Assembly (NCBI GenBank): GCA_963580285.1
Contig: OY757021.1
Coordinates: 98,756,149 to 98,820,148, forward strand
Direction of reading: 5' to 3'
DNA from: Lucinisca nassula
Taxonomy: Eukaryota > Mollusca > Bivalvia > Lucinida > Lucinidae
Length of the DNA stretch: 64,000 nucleotides
Shown: positions 1 to 10,120 of the stretch, piece after piece
Position numbering within the stretch: position 1 is the stretch's first letter
How the letters are laid out: the number at the start of each line of letters is the position of its first letter
Program-made: the position numbers and the translations under genes
The notes under the pieces: model-generated
Seen by the model: the letters and a program-made list of their open reading frames with translations, nothing else
What the model was told of the DNA's origin: nothing
The model's database searches: none

Positions 1-336
1 AAGAAAGTTATTGACCGGACAGGATTTGCCCATACATATATACATACCAACAAACTTCCAAGGGAGATAATTCAAAAAGAATAAATGCGAGAGTTATGGT
101 TCTTGCGCACTGCACGTCGTCTAATGCTGATTAATATTTATACGAAGTTTCGTGAAGATAGCTCTAACGGTTTTCAAGTTACAGAGCGGACACGAATGTG
201 TGACAGACAGACAGACGGACAGACAGACAGACGGACAGACGGACAGACAGACAGACGGACAGACGGACAGACAGACAGACGCCCGGGGGAAAAACAATAT
301 GTCTCTCCGAAAAAAATTTTTTCGGGGGAGACATAA
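1..336 (+). mobile_element. 3' end of a pearl-like array element
   Basis: One core unit (about 55-200) resembles the units at 55100-56430: it has the same run 'gagttatggttcttgcgc', the same 'gaagtttcgtgaa' block and the same 'gagcggacac' end. It runs into an (ACAG/ACGG) microsatellite at 202-280 and then a hairpin at 300-333 whose arms are GTCTCTCCGAAAA and its near complement. This core, microsatellite, hairpin order recurs throughout the window. Small open frames here only translate the microsatellite. Confidence 0.7.
202..280. repeat. (ACAG/ACGG)n microsatellite
   Basis: An uninterrupted mixture of GACA and GACG tetranucleotides just before the terminal hairpin of the element at 1-336. 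Similar tracts stand at the same place in other array elements (4108-4132, 8380-8421, 15571-15612, 24553-24580). Confidence 0.95.
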
Positions 337-560
337 TGAGCAGTAGACCTAAAATCATATGACAGATAGTATATTGTTTAAGGAACATTTCTATGAACTT
401 TTTGTCAAAATAGAGCTGCAAAGGCTTGGCAGTTATTGCCATTTTTCAATTTTCCCCATTATAAATTTCAGAAAAAAAAACACACACACACAAACTTTCA
501 ATCCCCCAGCCCAAGGATACTACAGATGAAATTTGTATAGATATATATATGATTGATAGA
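337..560 (+). repeat. relic of the 39619-41878 type element
   Basis: Matches 41524-41720 closely, including 'gagcagtagacctaaaatca', 'aaggaacatttctatgaa' and 'ttcaattttccccattata'. It lacks the element's ends, so it is a truncated fragment. Confidence 0.65.
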
Positions 561-643
561 AACACTCAAAAAATGAAGAGTGTATTCTTAACCAGGGCGA
601 ATATAATTGAACTGCTATATTTTCTAATACTGAGTACTTTTAA

Positions 644-834
644 CCCATTTTGAATGGAATCTGCTACCTTAAAATAAGCACAAGATCATTTCAAAATTAA
701 GGGGTGTCAGGATTTTTTTTTCTTTAAAATTTATTTTGAAAATAGCCAAACTATTTGCAAACAGCATAGGCCCAGATCAGATGCCGCAGAAGGCGGCTTT
801 TAATTTGGACCTTCATTGTTTGCCAATTTAAACC
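644..834 (+). mobile_element. piggyBac-like MITE, right end lost
   Basis: Starts as TTAA-CCCATTTTGAATGG (TTAA at 640-643) and contains the palindromic core 'gcaaacagcataggcccag'...'cattgtttgcc' at 757-824. The right terminus is missing and the sequence abuts the next MITE at 835. Related copies are at 47092-47275, 48636-48858 and about 62760-62919. Confidence 0.5.
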
Positions 835-982
835 CAGGGATACAGACTAACAGTCGCCCAAGAAACCTAAATTTTGGCCTGGGCACCTAAGTTTCGAATA
901 AAAATGCCTATTAACTAAAATGTAAAATTTGGATTTATGGCAGTCTGGGCGCTTAAAGCAAAATGCTTAGTCTGTATCCCTG
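835..982 (+). mobile_element. 148-bp TIR MITE
   Basis: Perfect 16-bp terminal inverted repeats, CAGGGATACAGACTAA at the left and its complement at the right, with inner sequence 'tttcgaataaaaatgcctat'. A second copy is at 5046-5200. The CAGGG terminus suggests a hAT-type element, but the flanking duplication here is imperfect (aaacc/taacc), so the superfamily is an inference. Confidence 0.85.
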
Positions 983-1102
983 TAACCGTTTTACAAAATT
1001 GGCATTTTGCAAAAAAACAAAACAAAATTCACTCTTCTAATCACTGGATCATCGCCCAAAAAACTAATCAAACAAACAAAAACAGAACTGAGAAGTTGTG
1101 CA

Positions 1103-1527
1103 GGGCCCAGTTGTTCAAAGCATGAGTGGCCCTTATCCTGCTGAATAAATTAATATCCATTTCTGATATCCACCTATCAGTTTACTTGATATATTTGTTC
1201 AATTCAGAAACTGCATGACAAACAGTGTAGATCCTGATCAGATCATGAGATGGCTTCTTTAAATGCAATCTGATCTGGATCTACACTGTTTGCAACTAGG
1301 TAGGGGTTTTCGAGTTCAGCGGGTGAACTCATTAGTAGCCATATTGTTAAATGGTCTAGCAAGTACAATATCTAATTACTCTGGACTAGTTTTACTGCAA
1401 AAGCTAATTACATGAGATTTTTCAGCAAAATTACATGTATTAGGCTAAGTATAGTTGCCATATAACAAATGATTAATGTTTTAACGATGTATTAACTGAT
1501 GACATCATTAAATTTGAACACCTGGCT
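1103..1527 (+). mobile_element. MITE with GGGCCCAGTTGTTCAAA ends, with nested MITE
   Basis: The left end GGGCCCAGTTGTTCAAA pairs with 'tttgaacacctgg' at 1513-1526. Inside, about 1129-1335, lies a degenerate member of the TTAA/palindromic-core MITE family ('cccttatcctgctgaat', core 1223-1295). The element ends only 28 bp before the first bHLH-gene exon. A relative is at 7507-9227. Confidence 0.55.
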
Positions 1528-1555
1528 TCAGGACTCACAAATTACTATGTTTCAG

Positions 1556-1753
1556 CCCCAATTCGTGAGGCCAGTCGGATCTCAGTCTACAGCCGGTCAG
1601 CAACTGTTCTGCACTCCACACCCAAAGAATGGCCAGTACATGTTCTACTTTGCTGATGATGAGAACCAAACCAGAGCAAATTTCATACCATTCAGCACTT
1701 CTACTCCCCTTGGACGCCCCAAACAGAAGCCTTCAAATAAGTCAAAATCCATG
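1556..1753 (+). CDS. internal exon of bHLH transcription factor gene (upstream of the bHLH domain)
   Basis: A 198-nt open exon between an acceptor (tatgtttcag at 1546-1555) and a donor (GTATGAG at 1754). It is phase 0 at both ends, so 66 codons join in frame to the exon at 7224. The encoded segment is polar and apparently disordered (starts PQFVRPVGSQ, contains NGQYMFYFADDENQ, ends KQKPSNKSKSM with a basic run). I recognise no domain. Assignment to the bHLH gene rests on strand, phase and the lack of any other gene nearby. Exons further 5' must lie outside the window. An unseen exon in the 5.5-kb intron that follows cannot be excluded. Confidence 0.65.
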
Positions 1754-1830
1754 GTATGAGAGTCAAAAAGCAGCATGAATCTACAAATTTACAGGGGCGG
1801 GGGATAGATTGTCTCTGTAGACTGAGAAAA

Positions 1831-2110
1831 TTTGTTTATTTGAATTGAGGTTTAAGGTCCCCGTCAATACTATTTAGGTCATTTTGGAGATGTTGCTTCC
1901 AATTTTATGGGACTTTTACCAGACAGTGAGATGAAATGACATCTCAAGCCTTGCCGCTCAATGAAACCAGTAGAGTTTATATCCGACTCGCACCACTTTG
2001 CCTGGGCAGGCTTAGACTGTCTAAGTGGTTTACCAGTACTCATGTGCGGTCGGTTTCAGCTGTGTGTGGAAGTATTTTGCAACCCATTCTATTTCTTGAA
2101 GCCCCGATGG
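1831..2110 (-). mobile_element. SINE family A (bivalve SINE, GTTAAAC tail)
   Basis: Reading the - strand it runs from 'gcagagctgaaaccgac' type sequence through 'ctgcccaggcaaa' and 'gagatgtcatttcatctc' to a tail 'accttaaacctcaattcaaa' followed by an A/C-rich run. Six more copies are in the window (5248, 11800, 13800, 23152, 24205, 34779). No A-box/B-box head is visible in any copy, so these are either headless or 5'-truncated. It lies in the first visible intron of the bHLH gene. Confidence 0.75.
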
Positions 2111-2144
2111 GCGTGGGCTATGGCTGAGAAAATGGTTCTGAATA

Positions 2145-2327
2145 CAGGGATTATTTTGGGCAGGGCCATGGGGCCATAGTCCCATCAGTTTTGAAAATGG
2201 CCCCTTGTTTTGGAAAGCAGGGGCCATTTTTACATGGGGGGAGATAGGGAGTAGCCATTCGGAAGCTAGTTCTTTCTGCTTTTTAGTAAAAATGGCCCCA
2301 TCGGCATTTTCACCAGAATTATCCCTG
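2145..2327. mobile_element. 183-bp hAT-like MITE with 6-bp target duplication
   Basis: Terminal inverted repeats CAGGGATTATTTTGG / CAGGGATAATTCTGG, flanked on both sides by TGAATA (2139-2144 and 2328-2333). The interior has its own inverted repeat, 'aaaatggcccc' against 'ggggccattttt'. The CAGGG ends suggest hAT. The 6-bp duplication matches that of the larger element at 20226-21977. Confidence 0.75.
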
Positions 2328-2379
2328 TGAATAGGGGCTTAGGCTGTTCCTTTAAACCCTTTGAACAGTCCTTGTTCTT

Positions 2380-2450
2380 TAAGCAAACAGTGTAGACCAT
2401 GATCAGATCTCATGTTCTGCTGCATCTGATCTGGGTCTTCACTGTTGGCC
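2380..2450. repeat. palindromic core module (degenerate)
   Basis: 'gcaaacagtgtagaccatga' pairs with 'catctgatctgggtcttcac'. This is the same core seen in the TTAA MITEs and in two hAT-like MITEs, but the surrounding ends are not recognisable here. Confidence 0.6.
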
Positions 2451-2859
2451 AGTGTAAGGGGGAGGGCCATAACTTAACTGATGTTGTGAGAACTTGTGGT
2501 CCAACCCTTTGCATTATTTAGTTGCAATAAATATATATGATTAAACTTTTAGAGCCAATGTCGTCCCAGCTAAAGTGCCCAGTCCAGCTTTTACAGATAA
2601 CCCACTTTACATGTATGAAACACTCTGAACCGCTAACCGGATTTCTTACAAATTATTTGCACCATTTAGTATTATTGATCAGTGATAGTCACATTGACAA
2701 GAGCAATATTTATAACTCTTGATTCATTTGTAACTGGGTCGATAGACAAACAAAATGATCAGTCAATAGACTCAGATGTGAATAATTTTAGAAAATCTAC
2801 TCTAGTAGGAAAGAAAATGCTATTTACTAAAATTTGAATAATTTTCAGAACAAAAAACG

Positions 2860-3141
2860 AGCTGTTGCATGACAGCATAGCTCGCCTGTTTCGCGCCTTC
2901 AAGATATAAGGTAAAATTGCTGAACCATGAAATATAGGTCACAATCACCAATATATATTTTGAGGTCAGTCATCAGGTCACATGGAAGATATATTCCAGA
3001 TATTATATTTCAGAATCAAAGAGTGTCTGAATTATAAGGCAAAATCATTGAACCATGAAAATAGGTCACACTGACCTAGACATATTTCTGTGTCACTCAT
3101 TTGGTAACTTGGAACTTATAATTCAGCTTTGAAGTTTCTCC
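2860..3141 (+). repeat. tandem array with estrogen-response-like inverted repeats, segment 1
   Basis: Start of an array with unit 'accatgaaatataggtcac'...'ttcaagataataggcaaaat', period about 130-140 bp. It continues at 4730-4998, 5500-5989 and 6388-6712 and is broken by insertions. The 5' lead 'agcatagctcgcctgtttcg' resembles the starts of other array elements. A perfect AGGTCACACTGACCT lies at 3063-3077. Confidence 0.8.
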
Positions 3142-3713
3142 CAGAAATCCTGTATGAAATTGTCCTACAATATTTCTGCAGAAATATTGTGACAGGATTC
3201 AGGCATGAAACTGGTATGAAAACCTTATTTCCAGTAGAATTTCCACAAAGAGTTTTTGCTTTAATTTTGCCTTTCAGACAGGATTCAGGTGGGAATCACT
3301 GTGGAATACTTTGTGAAATATTTAAATTAGCAGGAAAATCGATGCAGGAATCCTGCAGAAAAACATGCATGATTCCTGCACAAATTGTTGACAGAATTCC
3401 TGCATGATTTATTGACAGGAATCCTGCATGAATTTTTGACAGAATTACTGTCTGTGTATTCTTGCTGAATTCCTGCTAAATTAAATATTTGGGCCAGTTT
3501 TAAACATAACATATAATCTTAACATAAACTGCCAAAATTTGAATTATTATACACACTAAGGAAGGAACAAAGTTGTGCCGGAAAAAGAACAAACTAAAAA
3601 GCTTGCATGCTACATACATATACACTATACATGTCACTTTTGAAATGATAATGACTTTCAAAGCCTCATAGTGACTTAAGCACCTCAGTCTTTGTGCATG
3701 CATGCACATACAC

Positions 3714-4187
3714 AACTAGACAAAAGTGCCCAGTGGGGCACGTATACCCCCGGCCAGTGCCTTCACCTCAGCTGAAACAAGAACTACAAAGGGAAATAAC
3801 TCTAAAAGGCCTGACCCCTTGGCCCTTATTTTCTTTCCCATAATACAACTAGTCATACTGATCATGTTTGCAAAATTTCAAGTTTCTATGAACAGTAGTT
3901 ATTGAGAAATCTTTGACACAAAATAAAAATATACACTATTAAACAGCAAGAACTACGAAGGGAAATAACTCTAAAAGGCCTGACCCCTTGGCCCTTATTT
4001 TCTTTCCCACAATACAAGTAGTCATACTGATCATGTGTGCAAAATTTCAAGTTTTTATGTGAAGCAGTTCCTGAGATATCTTTGACACAAAATAATTGTT
4101 TACGGACACACAGACAGACAGACAGACAGACGGAAAAGACAAAAACTATATACCCCCATTGCATACTTCGTATGCCGGGGGTATAAA
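3714..4187 (+). mobile_element. short pearl-like element, two core units
   Basis: Begins 'aactagacaaaagtgccc', has two core copies starting 'aagaactacaaagggaaata' (3780) and 'aagaactacgaagggaaata' (3948), 168 bp apart, then an (ACAG) tract at 4108-4132 and a hairpin at 4149-4185 (TATACCCCC...GGGGGTATA). Complete and compact, this copy shows the architecture shared by the larger elements. Confidence 0.75.
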
Positions 4188-4387
4188 TATGTGGGTGGGG
4201 TGCAATTTACTTTGCAAAAGTAATTCTTTTGAAACCTCACAGGTTAAGTATTTTTGTTTTCTCAATTTAAAATAATGTTATTCTAAAATACTAAAAAGTA
4301 AACTTACAATGTCTGTAAATTGTAGTCTGAAGTCTTTAAAAAACATATTCTTTTGTACAACAACAAAAAGCCATGCAGTAACCATCC

Positions 4388-4530
4388 TAGATACTTTTGA
4401 ATGTGTGTTAACTGCCAATATATTATGTTACAGGAAGTGATTCTGCCGTGTTTTCATGATAGATACTTTTGAATGTGTGTTAACTGCCAATATATTATGT
4501 TACAGGAAGTGATTCTGCCGTGTTTTCATG
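4388..4530 (+). repeat. perfect tandem duplication, 72-bp period
   Basis: The segment beginning 'tagatacttttgaatgtgtg' and ending 'gccgtgttttcatg' occurs twice in a row with no difference I can see over 71 bp. This is either a very recent duplication or an assembly effect. Confidence 0.9.
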
Positions 4531-4729
4531 CCTGACATTAAACAGAAATTTGGTCAACATTTTCATGCAGTATTTCTGTTAAAGTCTGTCCATGTTCCTT
4601 GTGGAATCTGTAACCTAATTCCATTCATGGCAAGAGTCAGATAGGAAAATAATTTTCCACAGTGATTTCTGTTACTGTCCACAAGGACTCCATGTGGGAT
4701 CCTGTCAGAGTTTTCGTACGGGATAGTAT

Positions 4730-4998
4730 TCAAAATATATGGCAGAATCACTGAATCATGAAATATAGGTCACACTGACCTAGATATATTTTTATTTCAT
4801 TCATCGGTTCACATGGAATTGATTATTCAGGTATGACATTTCTCCATCAAATAGTATTCAAGATTTGAGGCAAAGTCACGGAACCATGAAATATAGGTCA
4901 CAATGACCGCAATATATTGAGGGCACTCATCTAGTTGTATTGAAGTAATATCCCAGGTATAACATTTCTCCATCAAAATAGTATTCAAGATAATACAA
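4730..4998 (+). repeat. array with AGGTCA inverted repeats, segment 2
   Basis: Two units with 'accatgaaatataggtcac'. A perfect AGGTCACACTGACCT lies at 4767-4781; the next unit has one arm degraded ('aggtcacaatgaccg', about 4893). Confidence 0.8.
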
Positions 4999-5247
4999 AC
5001 TAGAAATGTGTCAATACAACACAAATGCCCCCGCCCAGGGGCCTACAGGGATACAGACTAACAGGCGCACAGTCGCCAAAGACGCCTAAGTTTTGGCCTG
5101 GGCGCTTAAGTTTCGAATAAAAATGCCTATTAACTTACTGTAAAATTTGGATTTAAGGCAATCTGGGCGCCTAAAGCAAAATGCTTAGTCTGTATCCGTG
5201 GCCTACCTCCCCCTCCCCTGCAAAAAAACTGACATATTACAATATTG
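4998..5247 (+). mobile_element. 5' fragment of the 63331-type array element, split by a MITE
   Basis: 'aactagaaatgtgtcaatac', 'aaatgcccccgcccaggggc' and 'tgacatattacaata' match 63331-63415. In that copy 'ggggcctacctccccctccc' is continuous; here it is opened by the MITE at 5046-5200. Confidence 0.8.
5046..5200 (+). mobile_element. 155-bp TIR MITE, second copy
   Basis: Ends CAGGGATACAGACTAA and its near complement (TTAGTCTGTATCCGTG). Interior matches 835-982. It is inserted in 'ggggcctacctcc', duplicating GCCTA (up to GGCCTAC depending on where the element ends). The uninterrupted site is present at about 63373. Confidence 0.9.
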
Positions 5248-5495
5248 TTTGTTTGTTTGTTTGATTTGAGGTTTAACGTCCTCGTCAACACTGTAAAGGT
5301 CATTTTGGAGACGTGGGACTTTTACCCGACATTGAGATGAAATGACATCTCAAGTCCTGTCGCCCAATGAAACCAATAGGGTTTATTAGCATGGACGGTC
5401 CGCCTCGCACCGCAGTTCCTGGACATGTTTAGATTCTCTAAGCGGTTTACCAGTACTAGTGTGGGGGCAGGATTCAGCTCTGCGTGGAAACATCA
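5248..5495 (-). mobile_element. SINE family A
   Basis: Tail on this strand is 'ggacgttaaacctcaaatc' followed by 'aaacaaacaaac'. The body has 'ttgggcgacaggacttgaga' and 'ggtaaaagtcccacg'. It separates the fragment at 4998-5247 from the array to its right. Confidence 0.8.
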
Positions 5496-5499
5496 TGCA

Positions 5500-5989
5500 A
5501 TATCCCAGGTATAACATTTCTCCATCAAAATAGTATTCAAGATAATAGGCAAAATCACTGAACCATGAAATATAGGTCACACTGACCTAGATATACTTTG
5601 AGGCAAATCATCGGGTCACATGGAACTAATGATCCAGTTCAGACATTTCTCCATCAAAAAGTATTCAAGATAATAGGTAAAATCACTGAACCATGAAATA
5701 TAGGTCACACTGACCCTGATATATTTTCAGGTCAATCATGAAATAATTCAGGTATGGCATTTATTTAAGATAATAGGCAAAACTCACTCACCCATGAAAT
5801 ATAAGTCACACTGACCTAGATATATTTTGAGGTCAATCATGGGGTTACATGGAACTAATAACCCAGGTATGACATTTCTCCAACAAATAGTATTCGAGAT
5901 AATAGGCAAAATCACTGAACCATGAAATATAGGTCACACTAACCCAGATATATTTGGAGGTCAGTTATGGGGTCATATGAATCCAGGTA
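5500..5989 (+). repeat. array with AGGTCA inverted repeats, segment 3
   Basis: About four units of the 130-140-bp repeat. AGGTCACACTGACCT is perfect at 5574-5588. At 5702-5716 the 13-bp GGTCACACTGACC core is intact. Later units carry single substitutions (about 5804, 5930). Confidence 0.85.
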
Positions 5990-5997
5990 TGACATTT

Positions 5998-6387
5998 AAG
6001 GCTGACACGATTAATTGATTAATGGATAGATACATTCCACTAAAATGACTGTCGTTACTGATTTGATAATAATCTATTATTTGATAAGTATAATTTATTA
6101 CCCAATGTTGTGTGTAAAATAGCTGAATGAGTGGCAAACAGTCCAGACCCTGATAAGACCCCATAAAATGTGGCATCTCATCAGTGTCTTCACTGTTTGC
6201 TCAGGCCAGATTGTCCGAAAACATACAATTTGAAAGTGTAACATATGGTAAGAGTCATGCTCAGGCAGAGAGCCAGACAGGTAAAATTATGATAAGACCC
6301 TCAGTTCAGTGATTACACATCGATTATCAATCGCAATGACATCACTGATAATCGATTATCTTTTCAACTCTGATTAGCCAGCCCTAA
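5998..6387. mobile_element. 390-bp hAT-like MITE with 8-bp target duplication
   Basis: Inserted in an array unit with a perfect 8-bp duplication TGACATTT (5990-5997 and 6388-6395). Ends AAGGCTGACACGATTAATTG and, from the right, TTAGGGCTGGCTAATCAG. Interior rich in ATCGATTATC words, with a copy of the palindromic core module at 6137-6200. A second copy, itself interrupted, is at 54873-56824. Confidence 0.85.
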
Positions 6388-6712
6388 TGACATTTCTCCA
6401 TCAAATGGTATTGAAGATAATAGGCAAAATCACTGGACCATGAAATATAGGTCACTTACCTAGATATATTTTGAGGTCAATCATCGCGTCACATGGAACA
6501 AATAATGCAGGTATATCAAATAGTATTCAAGATAAAAGGCAAAATCACTGAACCATGAAATATAGGTCACAGTAACCTAGATATATTTTGAGGTCAATCG
6601 TTGGGTCACATGGCACAAGTATCCCAGGTATGACATTTCTCCAACAAATAGTCTTCAAGATAAGAGGCAAAATCACTGGACCATGAAATGTAGGTCACCA
6701 TGACCTTCACCC
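6388..6712 (+). repeat. array with AGGTCA inverted repeats, segment 4
   Basis: Continuation after the hAT-like insertion. Units begin at 'catttctccatcaaatggta', and the AGGTCA elements are more degraded ('ggtcacagtaacct', 'ggtcaccatgacct'). Confidence 0.75.
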
Positions 6713-7223
6713 TTTTACACTTGAACCAATGTCACATTGTTGGCTGATGTATAACCAAGGCATTTAAGTATAATATCAACCAAACAAGACATTTCAGTTA
6801 CAAGTATTTGCTCGATTCAGTAGAAAGTTAAAAAAAACAATTTGTGATGGCTGTTTGCATCATTTAATGTTTTCTGACAGCAAAGTAATGTGTATAAGCC
6901 TGCTCTGGAAAAGTGTTGATAGGTAAATTGGTCAGCTTGGCATGCTCTTTGAAGTACTGGCAGGGCCATTAAACTTCAAACCAAACCAAAACCTATTCTC
7001 CCATTGTTAAAATTTGTAAGGTGGTAGTCTGGGCCCCTGTTACTCAAAGGTTATCACTATTATATATATTGAACTAAAACATTCAAAGCTTTCATATTTT
7101 AAATTTTGCTATGGCCTTAATTCTTCACATATAAGTGTGGTGAATTGGCTGTTGATTTTGCTCAAGATTGTATACATGCATGCCTTTGTTTGATCTGGCA
7201 GTGAGATCGTTTTTCCTTCTCAG
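6713..7223 (+). other. intron sequence with a SINE-B fragment
   Basis: About 6898-6990 ('cctgctctggaaaagtgttg'...'gccattaaacttcaaaccaa') is a 3' fragment of SINE family B. The rest is AT-rich intron with no other structure I can support. It ends in the pyrimidine tract 'tttttccttctcag' before the exon at 7224. Confidence 0.6.
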
Positions 7224-7426
7224 GTAGCTCCTAACTCCATAACCTTAAACAGCAGTGGGGAGGAGAACACAAGTCCACCAGATCATCTACCAAACATGAA
7301 TGCAGATGAAGCTGACAGAAAATCCAGAACCTTACAGTCCAGGGTGAGACTTGACCCTGATGTTGAACTAATAGGAGAAGAAGGCACTCTGAGGGAACAA
7401 CATAATCAGAAGGAAAGAAGAAGACG
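7224..7426 (+). CDS. bHLH exon: linker and basic region
   Basis: Acceptor ttctcag ends at 7223, donor GTACAG starts at 7427. The 203-nt exon is read in phase 0 and leaves two bases (CG) completed to an Arg codon by the next exon. It encodes an acidic/serine-rich linker, then the basic region of a bHLH domain, HNQKERRRR. The H-N-x-x-E-R-x-R-R signature supplies the E-box-contacting Glu and Arg residues typical of DNA-binding bHLH proteins. Nuclear location is expected. The basic region is split by the intron immediately before helix 1, with the following exon supplying ARIKEAC. The MITE at 7507 starts 80 bp after the donor. Confidence 0.9.
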
Positions 7427-8331
7427 GTACAGCAGAATCTCTTTGCAGCATTTTCTTTTCTTGGCCTGGAGATTGCTAAAAATTATGACAGTTCTTTTAA
7501 ATTTCAGGGCCCAGTTTTTCAAAGCATCAACTAAACGAGCCTGTTAAGGGTCAAATTCACTGTTCTAGCAGGTACACGACCAATAAATAGTGGCAATAAA
7601 TCTGATATTTTTACTAAACAAATGTGAGTAGCTTTTTATACCCCGCCACACGATAGTGGCGGGGTATTATGTTATACCCTCCGGTGTCAGTCCGTCCATC
7701 CGTCCGTCCACACTTCGTTTCCGATCGATAACTTATTTTTCACGGATTTTGTTCAAATTTTGCATACATATTGGTATCGGGATGAGTGGTTTGGGATTGT
7801 TAATGGACAAAATCCGTTAATTTTTAGCAGAGTTATTGCCCTTTTCAGTATCTGAAAAATGGTTTTTGGCCTCTAATTCCCTTACTATATGGAATATCTG
7901 GATGAAACTTCACAGATATATAGAGGACTAAACGGTTCATATTGTGGCCAAGGACTGCTACTCTGGCTGTTCCAGTTCTTGAGTTATCTGCCCTTGACGT
8001 ATTTAAAAAATGCATTTTAGACTGTAGTTCGTTTATCATTTACAATATCTTGCTGAAACTTCATAGATATGTAGTAGATGAATTGTTATATACTGTGGCA
8101 AAGGAACATGACTCTGGCTTTCCCAGCGATTGAGTTATCTGCCTTTGAAATATCTGAAAAATGGTTTTTGGCCTCTAGTTCCCTTACTATATGGAATATC
8201 TCGATGTAACTTCACAGATATATAGAGGACTTAATGGTTAGGACCTTGCCAGTTTACTACTCTGATCACATGATTATCTGGGCTGCTATCTAATAGTGAA
8301 AAAGGTGAGATAGTACATCTACCCATGCTAG

Positions 8332-8488
8332 TTAGGGCCCCGCACTGAAAGTGTGGGTGCCCTATAGTAATCACTCTGTCCGTCCGTCCAACTGTCTGTC
8401 TGTCTGTCCGTCTGTCCGTCCACAAATTTTTTCCTACTCCTCTGATAGCGCTGCCCGGGCCCTAGTCAGTTTCACTGACAGCTCTAGT
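8332..8488 (-). mobile_element. minimal array-type element without core units
   Basis: From the right: 'aactagagctgtcagtgaaa', a short body ending in an (ACGG/ACAG) tract (8380-8421), then 'gggcacccacactttcagtg' and 'cggggccctaa'. The near-identical copy at 24490-24624 is in the opposite orientation. It carries the 5' end, microsatellite and 3' hairpin of the larger elements but no tandem core. Confidence 0.75.
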
Positions 8489-8654
8489 TTGTGGATTTTG
8501 TCCCTGTGAGAATGCCAAATGATCACCCACAAACATCTTAATTTATGATTGGTTGCCATTTATGCTTAATCCTTTTGATTGAAGCCTAATCAACCTCACC
8601 CTTGGAATGTGCAGTAAAAGCTTAACCAAATAGATGCCTAAAATAAAGGCCCTT

Positions 8655-8760
8655 CTAAGTGGTTAACCAGTACTTATTGCACATACTTCATGCCTGCCCT
8701 TCTTGAATCAGCGGAAGGAGCACAATGACCGTAGAAAATACTTCATGATCAGTCTTCACG
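8655..8760 (-). mobile_element. SINE family B fragment
   Basis: 'gcccttcttgaatcagcgga', 'gcacaatgaccgtagaaaat' and 'cacgaaagaatat' match the middle of SINE-B copies at 10121 and 47831. Both ends are missing. Confidence 0.65.
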
Positions 8761-9227
8761 AAAGAATATAGTCAGACAGGCAGTACATCGAAAAACATGA
8801 AATTCTTACATGTACCACATAAAGATACATGTTCCACAGCCATTTAAGGTAAATACTTGCCTCCATAATTTTCTAATAATGTCAACTTATTGAGTTGCCT
8901 TCCCATTGAGTTGCCTTCCCATCAAATGTCTGAAAAATGGATTTTTACATATGCTTCCTACATCTTCTAACAACTTCATCCACTCACATTAAGACATTAC
9001 ACTTGCGGATCATATCTCTGCTATCCCCTTTCTAGTTATTTAGCCTTGATATATTTTCAAATAAGTTACATTGCTTAGCAGTGGCGGGGTATTATGCAGT
9101 GTCTGCGGTGCTTTTATTGCATATATGCAAAAGCTACTCACATTTCTTTAGCAAAAATATTACTAAAATTGCCAAGTTTTAACGATTCATTAACTAACAA
9201 CATTGTTAGTTTTGAACAACTGGACCC

Positions 9228-10109
9228 AGATCTTAGGAATTCCAGCATATAATTTGCAAAAATCTGATAAAAATTGAAGAATTTAACATCAAGCAGCATT
9301 TGAAAGTAAGCTCCTGGGAAAAATGACTGTGCAAAATTATAATTAACAGTTGCAGTATGTGTTACTACAAAGTTTGTTTTGGCTGCAACATTCTAATTCT
9401 GGCACTGCTGTAAAATGTTTCTTTTTTTATGTAAAGATCAAAAGACATGAACCGAAATATTTTTCACCATCACAAGATCCACCCAACTAGATCTAGAGCC
9501 CACCCACTTGTCAGTGATGACCATTGATTGGTCAATGTATTGTGTCATGATGATACATATTCGAATTTACATCATGTGCTGTACGTTTTTGAGGTCACAG
9601 AAGCAAAGTTGTCATACTTGACTGTCAAACAGGATTGACTTGTCTCCACAGTGTTATGTGACAATCCTTGCACATTCTTGCCATCAAAGACATAGAGGTA
9701 AATTGAAATCTTTTGATCTGACAATAGGAAATCAGTTTTTTAGTTGACTGAAGACAATGAAATGGGTAGTAAGGATACAGCACATGAAGTTTGGCTGAAA
9801 CATTAAAAGTTTATCAGAGTTGCAATGTGCCTCCATGGTCTTGTGGTCCAGAGCAGACTCCCAAACATTAATTAGGTCTCTTACAATTGATGCTTAGAGC
9901 TTCCCTTGGGTTGCATACCAGATGTCATGTTCTGCAATGGAAGATTAGATATTTTTCCCCAGGTACTCTGGTTTTTGCCCACCCGTTTAATAATTGGCTT
10001 GATATAAGTAAAATTATCTTGAAAGGGCCATAAAATAAAAAGAAAAAAGAAAGAAAAAAAAAATTGTCTGCATCATTTACTGAACTGTCTATTAATGTTA
10101 GAAACTGCT
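9228..10109 (+). other. intron sequence, nothing recognised
   Basis: AT-rich, non-repetitive within the window, with no exon-like frame bounded by splice sites and no terminal repeats that I can pair. Confidence 0.5.
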
Positions 10110-10120
10110 CTGGTGCAATG

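Larger units (their letters stand above)
3142..4722. mobile_element. insertion in the array, with degenerate CCTGCA repeats and a nested element
   Basis: Interrupts the array between 'gaagtttctccc' and 'gatagtattcaa', which are adjacent in intact units ('catttctccatcaaatagtattcaa'). The left arm (3142-3480) and right arm (4530-4722) both consist of degenerate 'ggaatcctgcatga'-like and 'gggaatcactgtggaa' words in opposite orientation, suggesting long, decayed inverted termini. The middle holds the element at 3714-4187 and the tandem duplication at 4388-4530. Family unknown. Open frames here show no protein similarity I recognise. Confidence 0.45.
7637..9117 (-). mobile_element. pearl-like array element
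   Basis: On the - strand the 3' end is a hairpin at 7638-7667 (ATACCCCGCCAC...GTGGCGGGGTAT) preceded by a GGAC-rich microsatellite (7690-7715) and roughly 150-bp cores ('aaatggtttttggcctctaa' at 7858 and 8159; related blocks at 8030 and 8935). The 5' end near 9060-9117 again has 'agtggcggggtattat'. A short element (8332-8488) and a SINE fragment (8655-8760) are nested inside. Confidence 0.65.
7507..9227 (+). mobile_element. MITE with GGGCCCAG ends, expanded by nested elements
   Basis: Left end 'gggcccagtttttcaaagca' and right end 'gttttgaacaactggaccc' are inverted. Further in, 'aaacaaatgtgagtagcttt' (7616) is inverted at about 9128-9145 ('gctactcacatttctttagc'). Between the arms sits an array element on the - strand (7637-9117). 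Related to 1103-1527. Confidence 0.55.

Noticed and set aside
85..442. Frames rich in TDRQ or CLSV repeats
   Set aside because: They translate the (ACAG/ACGG) microsatellite on the two strands; no gene.
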